DNA of 5,150 nucleotides from Prolixibacteraceae bacterium (GTDB taxonomy: Bacteria; Bacteroidota; Bacteroidia; Bacteroidales; Prolixibacteraceae), in NCBI GenBank assembly GCA_018399395.1, contig JAGYOI010000129.1:1-5150 (forward strand), read 5' to 3'. Below the pieces are notes generated by a model. It was not told where the DNA came from. It ran no database searches and worked only from the letters and a program-made list of their open reading frames with translations. Both the position numbers and the translations under genes were made by a program. Shown here piece by piece: positions 1 to 5,150 of this stretch (the first letter of the stretch is position 1; each line of letters begins with the position of its first letter).

Positions 1-1
1 G

Positions 2-463
2 CGGGAAAGAATTTTAAAATTCATAGAAAAAGAAGGTCTCACAGCCGGTGAATTTGCCGACAAAATAGGTGTGCAACGATCAAGTGTTTCGCATGTTTTA
101 AACGGCCGGAATAACCCTGGTTTTTCTTTTATTCAAAAAATATTGGATACATACCCTGAAATAAACTCCCGCTGGTTGTTAACCGGTGCCGGAGACATAT
201 ATGATCTTGCTGTCGTTAAAAAGGAAGAAAACAGAAAACAACAAGTTGAACAACATGATTTGTTTTCAACAGCAAACAGCCAGAAGGGGGCAACGACTAC
301 AAACTTCACTAAACCACCTGAAAACGCCCCTTCAAAGGCGGCTTCAGAGCCTGAAATTTCGAATGAACCTCCTGTAAGCACGCAAAAGCACATAAAAAAA
401 GTAGTGAAAGTGTTGATATTTTATGACGACCATACCTTTGAAGATTTTCGTCCGGCTGAATAA
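2..463 (+). CDS. XRE-family helix-turn-helix transcriptional regulator, 5'-partial
   Basis: This is a DNA-binding regulator that is open at the left window edge. The frame stays open upstream of the internal GTG at 71, and the residues there (RERILKFIEKEGLTAGEFAD) are the first helices of the HTH domain. The GTG is therefore an internal valine, and the true start lies only a few codons outside the window. Of 153 visible residues, about 1-66 form a Cro/C1-type HTH: 'TAGEFADKIGV' then 'RSSVSHVLNGRNNPG', followed by the family-typical 'INSRWLLTGAGDIY'. Residues about 70-128 are a polar linker rich in Q, K, S, P and E, probably disordered. The tail 'KVLIFYDDHTFEDFRP' resembles a short C-terminal module seen in many Bacteroidota regulators of this kind. 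Its target genes cannot be read from the sequence. It precedes pyrK by 81 bp, but that gap has its own promoter-like element, so co-transcription is uncertain. The HTH family call is firm; the function is not. Confidence 0.88.
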   Translation, partial: RERILKFIEKEGLTAGEFADKIGVQRSSVSHVLNGRNNPGFSFIQKILDTYPEINSRWLLTGAGDIYDLAVVKKEENRKQQVEQHDLFSTANSQKGATTTNFTKPPENAPSKAASEPEISNEPPVSTQKHIKKVVKVLIFYDDHTFEDFRPAE

Positions 464-469
464 ATGTAC

Positions 470-477
470 TATCTTTG
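470..477 (+). promoter_or_regulatory. Bacteroidota-type -7 promoter element upstream of pyrK
   Basis: TATCTTTG is an exact match to the Bacteroidota sigma-A -7 consensus TAnnTTTG. It lies in the gap between the regulator's stop codon and pyrK. At the expected -33 position there is only a weak match (TTTTCG at 445-450, 19 bp upstream), inside the regulator's last codons. The predicted transcription start is around 481-485, giving a pyrK leader of about 60 nt that contains the inverted repeat at 508-528. The motif match is direct; promoter activity is inferred. Confidence 0.55.
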
Positions 478-505
478 TGGTCAGAATATATTACAAATTT
501 TGACC

Positions 506-530
506 TGTTTGTCTGAAATACAGACAAATA
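506..530. promoter_or_regulatory. Inverted repeat in the pyrK leader (operator or RNA hairpin candidate)
   Basis: TTTGTCTG (508-515) and CAGACAAA (521-528) are perfect 8-bp inverted repeats around the 5-bp centre AAATA. One G-T pair (507/529) and one T-A pair (506/530) extend the stem to 10 bp. The repeat ends about 15 bp before the pyrK ATG and lies downstream of the predicted transcription start. No T-run follows it, so it does not look like an intrinsic terminator. It could be a binding site for a dimeric repressor, or a hairpin in the mRNA leader near the ribosome entry site. The symmetry is seen directly; the role is inferred. Confidence 0.5.
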
Positions 531-544
531 CAAACATTAAATGA

Positions 545-1321
545 ATGAAGAAAGAAGTTAGTAATTTATTAGTTACTAAGAATATAGCATTAAATCACGA
601 TAATTTCTTAATTGAACTCAAGGCCGATAGCCCAGTTGAGCAAATATTGCCGGGGCAGTTTGTTAATGTTAAGGTAGAAAAATCACCAAATACATTTTTA
701 CGGCGACCGTTTTCAGTTCATGATACTTATCCGGTCACCAATTCATTATCAATACTTGTTAAAGCCATAGGTGATGGCACAAAAGCGCTTTCAGCTATAA
801 AAGAAGGGCAATACCTTGATGTTGTTTTTCCTCTGGGAAATGGCTTTAAAATGCCCTCAAAAGGGGAAACTGTGCTTTTAATTGGTGGTGGCGTTGGTAT
901 TGCACCCATGATGCATTTGGCAAGAATATCAAAAGAAATTGGTGCTGATGTACACATTTTATTAGGTGCTCGCACATTAAACGACCATATATTGATAGAA
1001 GAGTTTAAACGTTACGGGAAAGTACATTTAACAACCGACGACGGATCGTTGGGCAAAAAAGGTTTCGTGACCGATCATCCTGTTATGGATGGGGAAATTC
1101 GTTTTAGCCGTTATCAGTGCTGTGGCCCTGATCCGATGATGCAGGCTGTAGCCCGTAAGGCTAAACAAAACGAAACTGAATGTGAAGTATCGCTCGAAAA
1201 TATGATGGCTTGTGGCTTTGGTGTTTGTTTGTGTTGTGTTACCAAAACCCACGAAGGTAATAAATGTGTTTGCACAGAAGGGCCGGTATTCAATATAAAT
1301 GACTTGGAATGGCAGATTTAA
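545..1321 (+). CDS. pyrK: Dihydroorotate dehydrogenase electron transfer subunit PyrK (FAD, [2Fe-2S])
   Basis: PyrK is the cytoplasmic partner of class 1B dihydroorotate dehydrogenase. It takes electrons from PyrD's FMN through a [2Fe-2S] cluster and FAD and delivers them to NAD+, in the fourth step of UMP synthesis. The 258 residues fit the family length. The N-terminal ferredoxin-reductase beta barrel carries the FAD motif RRPFSV (53-58). The nucleotide-binding half has GGGVGIAP (114-121) and CCGPDPMM (192-199). The C-terminal cluster motif '[11 protein letters not shown]...CVCTEGPVF' supplies the expected ligands Cys223, Cys228, Cys231 and Cys243. Additional cysteines at 230 and 241 stand beside these ligands. 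ATG 545 is the earliest in-frame start because a TGA stop immediately precedes it (542-544). No Shine-Dalgarno is visible, as is usual in this phylum. An out-of-frame ATG at 541 opens only a six-codon reading frame. The 3' end overlaps pyrD by 13 nt, consistent with translational coupling and a 1:1 complex. Confidence 0.96.
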   Translation: MKKEVSNLLVTKNIALNHDNFLIELKADSPVEQILPGQFVNVKVEKSPNTFLRRPFSVHDTYPVTNSLSILVKAIGDGTKALSAIKEGQYLDVVFPLGNGFKMPSKGETVLLIGGGVGIAPMMHLARISKEIGADVHILLGARTLNDHILIEEFKRYGKVHLTTDDGSLGKKGFVTDHPVMDGEIRFSRYQCCGPDPMMQAVARKAKQNETECEVSLENMMACGFGVCLCCVTKTHEGNKCVCTEGPVFNINDLEWQI

Positions 1322-2220
1322 GAGTAAAAATAGATAAACTGGAGTTGAAAAACCCCGTAATGACCGCTTCCGGAACATTTGGGAATGGTGTCGAATTTGA
1401 TGATTTTTTTAATGTAGATAAACTGGGAGGTATTATACTAAAGGGTACTACACTGAATCATCGCGAAGGAAATGATTATCCTCGTATGGCTGAAACACCA
1501 TCCGGAATGCTTAATGCTGTTGGACTTCAGAACAAAGGGGTTGATTATTTTTGTGATCATATTTATCCCAAAGTGGAAAAATACGATACAAATGTAATCG
1601 TAAATGTAAATGGCTCTACCATAGAGGAATATATTGCATTAACCGAACGTATTAATGAATTGCAGAGGATTGATGCCATTGAATTAAATATTTCGTGTCC
1701 TAATGTAAAACAAGGGGGTATGGCTTTTGGTACCAGTTGTCCAATGGCTGAGCAAGTAACTAAAGAAGTTCGTAAAGTTTACGACAAAACGCTCATAGTG
1801 AAGCTTTCACCTAATGTAACCAATATAGCTGAAATTGCCAGGGGGGTTGAAAGTCAGGGGGCTGATGCTGTTTCGTTGGTTAATACCTTTTTGGGTATGG
1901 CTATCGATGCCGAAACCCGTAAACCAATGCTTTCAACAGTTACCGGAGGGTTATCAGGGCCGGCCATAAAGCCAATTGCATTGCGGATGGTATGGCAGGT
2001 AGCCCAGGCTGTAAAAATCCCTGTAATAGGGATAGGGGGAATTATGGATGCTACTGATGCGATTGAATTTATCCTTGCCGGTGCGTCGGCCGTACAGGTT
2101 GGTACTGCTAATTTTGTTGAACCAAACACAACAATAAACATAATTGAAGGGTTAGATGTTTATTTAGAAAAGCACAATTATAACAATATCAATAACTTAA
2201 TAGGCGGGTTACAATTGTAA
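1309..2220 (+). CDS. pyrD: Dihydroorotate dehydrogenase, class 1B catalytic subunit (PyrD)
   Basis: PyrD is the FMN-containing catalytic subunit that oxidises (S)-dihydroorotate to orotate. It works in the cytoplasm as a PyrD2-PyrK2 type complex, known from the Lactococcus lactis enzyme. The 303-residue TIM barrel is complete. [11 protein letters not shown] (15-25) and GIILKGTT (41-48, including Lys46) form part of the FMN site. [12 protein letters not shown] (64-75) is the conserved substrate/FMN segment. [11 protein letters not shown] (127-137) contains the active-site base Cys130; class 1 enzymes use Cys where class 2 enzymes use Ser. Lys165 in 'IVKLSPN', [10 protein letters not shown] (213-222), GIGGI (241-245) and VQVGTA (262-267) complete flavin and phosphate binding. 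The adjacent pyrK settles the class as 1B, NAD-dependent, rather than fumarate-dependent 1A. ATG 1309 gives the usual N-terminus and lies inside the last codons of pyrK. All expected catalytic residues are present. Confidence 0.97.
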   Translation: MADLRVKIDKLELKNPVMTASGTFGNGVEFDDFFNVDKLGGIILKGTTLNHREGNDYPRMAETPSGMLNAVGLQNKGVDYFCDHIYPKVEKYDTNVIVNVNGSTIEEYIALTERINELQRIDAIELNISCPNVKQGGMAFGTSCPMAEQVTKEVRKVYDKTLIVKLSPNVTNIAEIARGVESQGADAVSLVNTFLGMAIDAETRKPMLSTVTGGLSGPAIKPIALRMVWQVAQAVKIPVIGIGGIMDATDAIEFILAGASAVQVGTANFVEPNTTINIIEGLDVYLEKHNYNNINNLIGGLQL

Positions 2221-2232
2221 TTCGCATTAGTT

Positions 2233-2240
2233 TACATTTG
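2233..2240 (+). promoter_or_regulatory. Bacteroidota-type -7 element abutting the serine hydrolase start
   Basis: TACATTTG matches the TAnnTTTG consensus exactly and ends three bases before the ATG at 2244. If transcription begins four bases after the element, the first base of the mRNA would be the A of that ATG, giving a leaderless transcript. The best -33 candidate (TTG at 2215-2217) is 15 bp upstream, somewhat closer than usual. A chance match in AT-rich DNA remains possible, with read-through from pyrD as the alternative. Confidence 0.35.
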
Positions 2241-2243
2241 TAC

Positions 2244-3575
2244 ATGAGAAAGAGGAAGTGGAAGTTTTTAACAGTCTTGATAATTATTGTATGTTGTTTG
2301 CCAATTGTAATTATTAGTACAAGCAGCTTGCAATTGAATACTTCAAGTGAACTAATGGGGTCGGTAAACCAACGTTTAACAAACAACCTAAGCGAATTTG
2401 AAGGTTCACCTTATATCGATTATCAGGTCAATCGTTTTATGAAGCGTTCTGAGTTAATGGGCGTTTCGTTAGCTGTGGTTAAAGATGAAAAGCTGGTATT
2501 TAGTAGGGGCTATGGTTTTGCTGATATAGAGAATGATGAATTAACTTCCCCCCAGCATCTGTTCAGGTTAGCAAGTGTATCAAAGCTCATAACTGCAGTT
2601 GCAGTGATGAAACTTGTTGAGAATGGTAAATTACGGTTAACTGATAATGTATTTGGTGAAAATGCGATTCTCAGCGATTCTGTTTATGGGGAAATTCGCG
2701 ACCCAAAATTAAAGGATATAACAATTCAGCACTTATTGGAGCATACGGCTGGTTGGACACAACGCTATGGTGATCCTGCTTTTAACCCCTTGGTTGTAGC
2801 ACGAAAAGTAGGAGATAATCCACCGGCAACGATCAATTCTTATTTGAAATTTGTTTATAGCCGTCGTTTACATTTTCCACCCGGTACAATGTACAGTTAT
2901 TCTAATATGGGATATATGTTTTTGGGTGAAGTTATTGAGAAGATTACAGGACTGGCGTATGAGGATTATGTACGTTATCACGTTTTATTCCCACACGGTA
3001 TATACGACATGTATCTCGGGAAAAATTTATATGAAAATAAATACCCGAATGAAGTAAGATATTACGAACAGGATGGCTCAATAAAAATCAGGGCATGTAA
3101 CGGTGATAGTTCCCGTGTACCTAAATCATATGGTGGTAACGATATTGAATTGCTGGGGGCAGCTGGAGGCTGGATTGCTTCGGCACCTGAACTGGCAAAG
3201 CTGGTAACCCTGCTTGATGGTTTTGATAATGTTCCGGATATTCTTTCGGATACAAGTATTGAAATGATGACACAAGATGGCTCGAAGCCCTTGGGCTGGA
3301 AAAAAACACATTCAGGATATTGGTACCGCACCGGAAGTTTTGCCGGTAGTGTAGCAATGATTGCCCGCAGGCCTGATGGTATTAGCTGGGTATTTATGAG
3401 TAATAACAGTAACTGGCAAGGCCCCGGATTTTATGACGATGTCAATTGGTTGATGAACAAAATTCTTCGTAAGGTTGATCAATGGCCTGAACATGATCTG
3501 TTTCAGTATTATAACATGGAGCGGTTAAGTTTAATGTCGATTAATAATGAATACCCTGCACATCCATTAAATTAA
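2244..3575 (+). CDS. Membrane-anchored or exported serine hydrolase of the beta-lactamase (class C / PF00144) family
   Basis: This is a serine hydrolase with the penicillin-binding-protein/AmpC fold. Relatives include D-alanyl-D-alanine peptidases, esterases and class C beta-lactamases, and the substrate cannot be assigned here. I chose ATG 2244 over the in-frame TTG 2238, giving 443 residues. The N-terminus MRKRKWKF followed by a hydrophobic stretch (about residues 9-26) is a signal peptide or signal anchor, placing the enzyme in the periplasm. No canonical lipobox is visible. The catalytic motif SVSK (Ser111, Lys114) lies in 'FRLASVSKLITAVAVMKL'. LLEHTAGW (165-172) is a typical family segment. 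The second motif is Tyr219-Ser-Asn221 in 'PPGTMYSYSNMGYMFLG'. The third motif, normally KTG or HxG, reads Arg362-Thr-Gly364. The last roughly 35 residues, beyond the fold, are unremarkable. It lies 23 bp after pyrD, but a link to pyrimidine synthesis is not evident. The family call is secure; the specific activity is unknown. Confidence 0.9.
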   Translation: MRKRKWKFLTVLIIIVCCLPIVIISTSSLQLNTSSELMGSVNQRLTNNLSEFEGSPYIDYQVNRFMKRSELMGVSLAVVKDEKLVFSRGYGFADIENDELTSPQHLFRLASVSKLITAVAVMKLVENGKLRLTDNVFGENAILSDSVYGEIRDPKLKDITIQHLLEHTAGWTQRYGDPAFNPLVVARKVGDNPPATINSYLKFVYSRRLHFPPGTMYSYSNMGYMFLGEVIEKITGLAYEDYVRYHVLFPHGIYDMYLGKNLYENKYPNEVRYYEQDGSIKIRACNGDSSRVPKSYGGNDIELLGAAGGWIASAPELAKLVTLLDGFDNVPDILSDTSIEMMTQDGSKPLGWKKTHSGYWYRTGSFAGSVAMIARRPDGISWVFMSNNSNWQGPGFYDDVNWLMNKILRKVDQWPEHDLFQYYNMERLSLMSINNEYPAHPLN

Positions 3576-3607
3576 AAAGCCTTAAATGTTTAAAATTTAA
3601 AGCTTTT
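3575..3607. terminator. Bidirectional AT-rich hairpin terminator between convergent genes
   Basis: AAAAGC at 3575-3580 pairs with GCTTTT at 3602-3607. After one C/A mismatch the stem continues as TTAAAT (3582-3587) with ATTTAA (3595-3600) around a 7-nt loop. On the + strand the stem ends in TTTT. On the - strand the stem is followed by a TTTTT run, so that direction is the better fit for intrinsic termination. It lies exactly between the stop of the serine hydrolase and the stop of the leftward UDP-glucose dehydrogenase, where a shared terminator is expected. GC content of the stem is low, which limits confidence. Confidence 0.55.
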
Positions 3608-3628
3608 CAGTTATAATGTGCAATGTTT

Positions 3629-5026
3629 TTATTTACCAATAGATTTCATCTTAAACCCAATAGATTTCATTGTATTAACATCTAAAATATTTCTACCGTC
3701 GAATAAAAATGCGGGTTTAAGCATATTTTCATATATACTTTCCCAGTTATACGCTTTAAATTCATCCCATTCAGTAAGAATAGCCACAGCATGTGCTCCC
3801 TTTACAGCTTCGTTGGGTGCGTTGTAATAATAAACCCGGTCTTTTATTTTTTCATAATCATCTTTAGCAACCAGTTTTAAATCATTGTGAATTTGCTCCT
3901 CGCTTACCTTGGGGTCGTACACGTGAATTTCAGCCTGATCATCAAGCAAATCAGCAGCTACATACATGGCCGGCGTTTCGCGTGTATCGTTCGTGTCTTT
4001 TTTAAAGGCCCACCCTAAAAAAGCAATTTTCTTTCCTGAAACAGTATTATAGAGTGTTTGAATGATGTTATCGGCAAAACGGTGTTTTTGGTAATCATTC
4101 ATTATAAGAACCTGTTCCCAGTAATCAGCCACTTCATATAGATTTTGACTTCGGCAAATATAAACCAGGTTTAAAATATCTTTCTGAAAGCAACTACCAC
4201 CAAAACCAACAGATGCTTTAAGAAATTTGTTCCCAATACGCGAATCCATCCCTATGGCATTTGCTACTTCCTCTACATTTGCGCCTGTTTTTTCGCATAG
4301 AGCCGATATAGAATTGATTGAGGATACCCGCTGGGCAAGAAAAGCGTTTGCTGTGAGTTTTGATAGTTCGCTTGACCATACATTTGTTTTCAGAATTCTA
4401 TCTTCAGGAACCCAGTTTCCATATATTTCAGCCAGTGCATCAATAGCTTCTTGTCCACGTTCGTCTTCTTCTCCACCAATTAAAACACGATCGGGTGAAA
4501 GTAAATCTTTAATGGCTGTGCCTTCGGCCAAAAATTCGGGGTTTGATAAAACACTGAAACTACAATTATGACCGATATTATCAAGTATGTTCCGTATGGC
4601 TTCAGCTGTACGCACAGGCAATGTTGATTTTTCAACTACAATTTTATCATTGGTGGCAACATCAGCAATTTGACGGGTACACAACTCTATGTACTTTAGG
4701 TCGGCGGCCATTCCCTTACCCTTACCATAATTTTTTGTTGGCGTATTTACCGAAATAAAAATCATTTGTGCTTCATCAATGGCCGAATCAATATTGGTAG
4801 AAAAGAAAAGGTTGCGTCCACGGGATTCGTTGACAACTTCTTTCAACCCAGGCTCGTAAATGGGCAGCTTATCCAAATTTTCATCATTCCATGCAGCTAT
4901 ACGTTCGGGATTAATATCAACTACATTAACTTTAATATGTGGGCATTTTTGAGCGATGACTGCCATGGTTGGACCACCAACGTATCCGGCTCCAATGCAA
5001 CAAATGTTTTTAATTTTGGTCGTCAT
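3629..5026 (-). CDS. ugd: UDP-glucose 6-dehydrogenase (eukaryote-like UGDH)
   Basis: This enzyme oxidises UDP-glucose twice with NAD+ to give UDP-glucuronate, a cytoplasmic precursor for capsule, exopolysaccharide and O-antigen sugars. The 465 residues contain the N-terminal Rossmann motif GAGYVGGPT (12-20), VNTPT (93-97), [11 protein letters not shown] (132-142) and [14 protein letters not shown] (162-175). The central helix [16 protein letters not shown] (218-233) carries the catalytic Lys223 and Asn227. [10 protein letters not shown] (274-283) contains the nucleophile Cys279 and Asp283. The C-terminal domain includes [18 protein letters not shown] (336-353) and 'FDGRNILD'. From memory, long stretches ('[11 protein letters not shown]', '[20 protein letters not shown]') match animal UGDH nearly residue for residue. 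The active-site residues correspond to human Glu161, Lys220, Asn224 and Cys276. The protein ends in [13 protein letters not shown], an apparent duplication of seven codons. ATG at 5026 is the natural start just before the Rossmann strand. It lies 40 bp after another leftward gene, so the two are probably co-transcribed. Confidence 0.96.
   Translation of the reverse strand: MTTKIKNICCIGAGYVGGPTMAVIAQKCPHIKVNVVDINPERIAAWNDENLDKLPIYEPGLKEVVNESRGRNLFFSTNIDSAIDEAQMIFISVNTPTKNYGKGKGMAADLKYIELCTRQIADVATNDKIVVEKSTLPVRTAEAIRNILDNIGHNCSFSVLSNPEFLAEGTAIKDLLSPDRVLIGGEEDERGQEAIDALAEIYGNWVPEDRILKTNVWSSELSKLTANAFLAQRVSSINSISALCEKTGANVEEVANAIGMDSRIGNKFLKASVGFGGSCFQKDILNLVYICRSQNLYEVADYWEQVLIMNDYQKHRFADNIIQTLYNTVSGKKIAFLGWAFKKDTNDTRETPAMYVAADLLDDQAEIHVYDPKVSEEQIHNDLKLVAKDDYEKIKDRVYYYNAPNEAVKGAHAVAILTEWDEFKAYNWESIYENMLKPAFLFDGRNILDVNTMKSIGFKMKSIGK
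3636..3670. repeat. 21-bp-period tandem duplication at the 3' end of ugd
   Basis: The 14-base string ccaatagatttcat occurs at 3636-3649 and again at 3657-3670, with a period of 21 bp. Read on the - strand it encodes MKSIGFK followed by MKSIGK, the last 13 residues of the UDP-glucose dehydrogenase. A period of exactly seven codons keeps the frame, so the protein is extended rather than broken. Replication slippage is the simplest origin. Confidence 0.7.
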
Positions 5027-5066
5027 TTTGTTTTTATTGAAAATGTTTTAACATCGATTCTCATGG

Positions 5067-5150
5067 TTATACCGGAAATATCTTATTCAAATTCAAATAC
5101 TCAATGATTTGTTCCGGGTTTTTCCCGTTATCTTCCGGTTTACATACAAC
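5067..5150 (-). CDS. C-terminal fragment of an unidentified leftward gene, 3' end only
   Basis: On the - strand a single frame is open from the right window edge to a TAA at 5067-5069, giving 27 codons. The other two - strand frames both hit stops within the fragment. The visible residues begin VVCKPEDNGKNPEQ and end EYLNLNKIFPV, which reads as a soluble protein's last helix and tail. The codon use is similar to that of the neighbouring ugd. It precedes ugd by 40 bp on the same strand, which suggests an operon. The segment NPEQIIEYLNLNKI aligns loosely with the C-terminal helix of adenylylsulfate kinases (CysC), but 27 residues are too few for an assignment. I treat it as a probable real gene end of unknown function. 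Confidence 0.6.
   Translation of the reverse strand, partial: VVCKPEDNGKNPEQIIEYLNLNKIFPV

Noticed and set aside
71..463. GTG at 71 as the start of the regulator gene
   Set aside because: The frame is open to the left edge and the upstream codons encode the first helices of the HTH domain; starting at 71 would cut the domain in half.
541..561. ATG at 541 opening a six-codon reading frame (MNEERS) that overlaps the pyrK start
   Set aside because: Such short frames arise often by chance, and nothing supports its translation; the pyrK ATG at 545 is the better start.
2238..2243. TTG at 2238 as the start of the serine hydrolase
   Set aside because: An ATG follows two codons later, directly before the basic, then hydrophobic signal segment; TTG would be an unusual choice and overlaps a promoter-like element.
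2212..2313. 11-bp direct repeat caattgtaatt at 2212-2222 and 2302-2312
   Set aside because: It is short, AT-rich and palindromic at its core, lying at the end of one gene and inside the next; chance is a sufficient explanation.
5027..5066. Separate promoter for ugd in the 40-bp gap
   Set aside because: No TAnnTTTG match is present on the - strand in the gap; the partial matches (AGTATTTG, TGAATTTG) lie inside the upstream coding end.
4766..5107. Rightward open frame of 113 codons opposite ugd
   Set aside because: It lies antisense to the coding start of ugd and to the upstream gene end, and shows no recognisable domain; other antisense frames in the window were dismissed for the same reason.

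Overview
The window is most likely a chromosomal segment of an AT-rich member of the Bacteroidota (Bacteroidales/Marinilabiliales-like). The evidence is: no Shine-Dalgarno sequences ahead of the genes, two exact matches to the Bacteroidota -7 promoter element TAnnTTTG, an XRE-type regulator with the C-terminal 'IFY-D-TFE-F-RP' tail I associate with this phylum, and a pyrK-pyrD (class 1B) pair. No species can be named from the sequence alone.

Layout. Positions 2-463 (+) hold a nearly complete helix-turn-helix regulator whose first few codons lie left of the window. An 81-bp gap follows, with a promoter-like element and a perfect 8-bp inverted repeat. Then come pyrK (545-1321) and pyrD (1309-2220), overlapping by 13 nt. 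Together they encode the NAD-dependent, two-subunit dihydroorotate dehydrogenase of de novo pyrimidine synthesis. PyrK carries FAD and a [2Fe-2S] cluster and passes electrons to NAD+; PyrD carries FMN and oxidises dihydroorotate. Twenty-three bases later begins a membrane-anchored or secreted beta-lactamase-fold serine hydrolase (2244-3575). An AT-rich hairpin at 3575-3607 sits between this rightward block and a convergent leftward gene.

The leftward gene (3629-5026, - strand) is a strikingly eukaryote-like UDP-glucose 6-dehydrogenase, which makes UDP-glucuronate for surface polysaccharide. Forty bases upstream of it, the last 27 codons of another leftward gene (5067-5150) enter from the right edge. 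These two probably belong to a polysaccharide or nucleotide-sugar operon that extends beyond the window.

Overall this is ordinary housekeeping DNA. I see no mobile element, CRISPR array, tRNA, rRNA or defence system, and no convincing new biological system. The points most worth a second look are the dyad in the pyrK leader, the possibly leaderless start of the serine hydrolase, the Arg in place of His/Lys in that hydrolase's third motif, and a seven-codon tandem duplication at the end of the UDP-glucose dehydrogenase.
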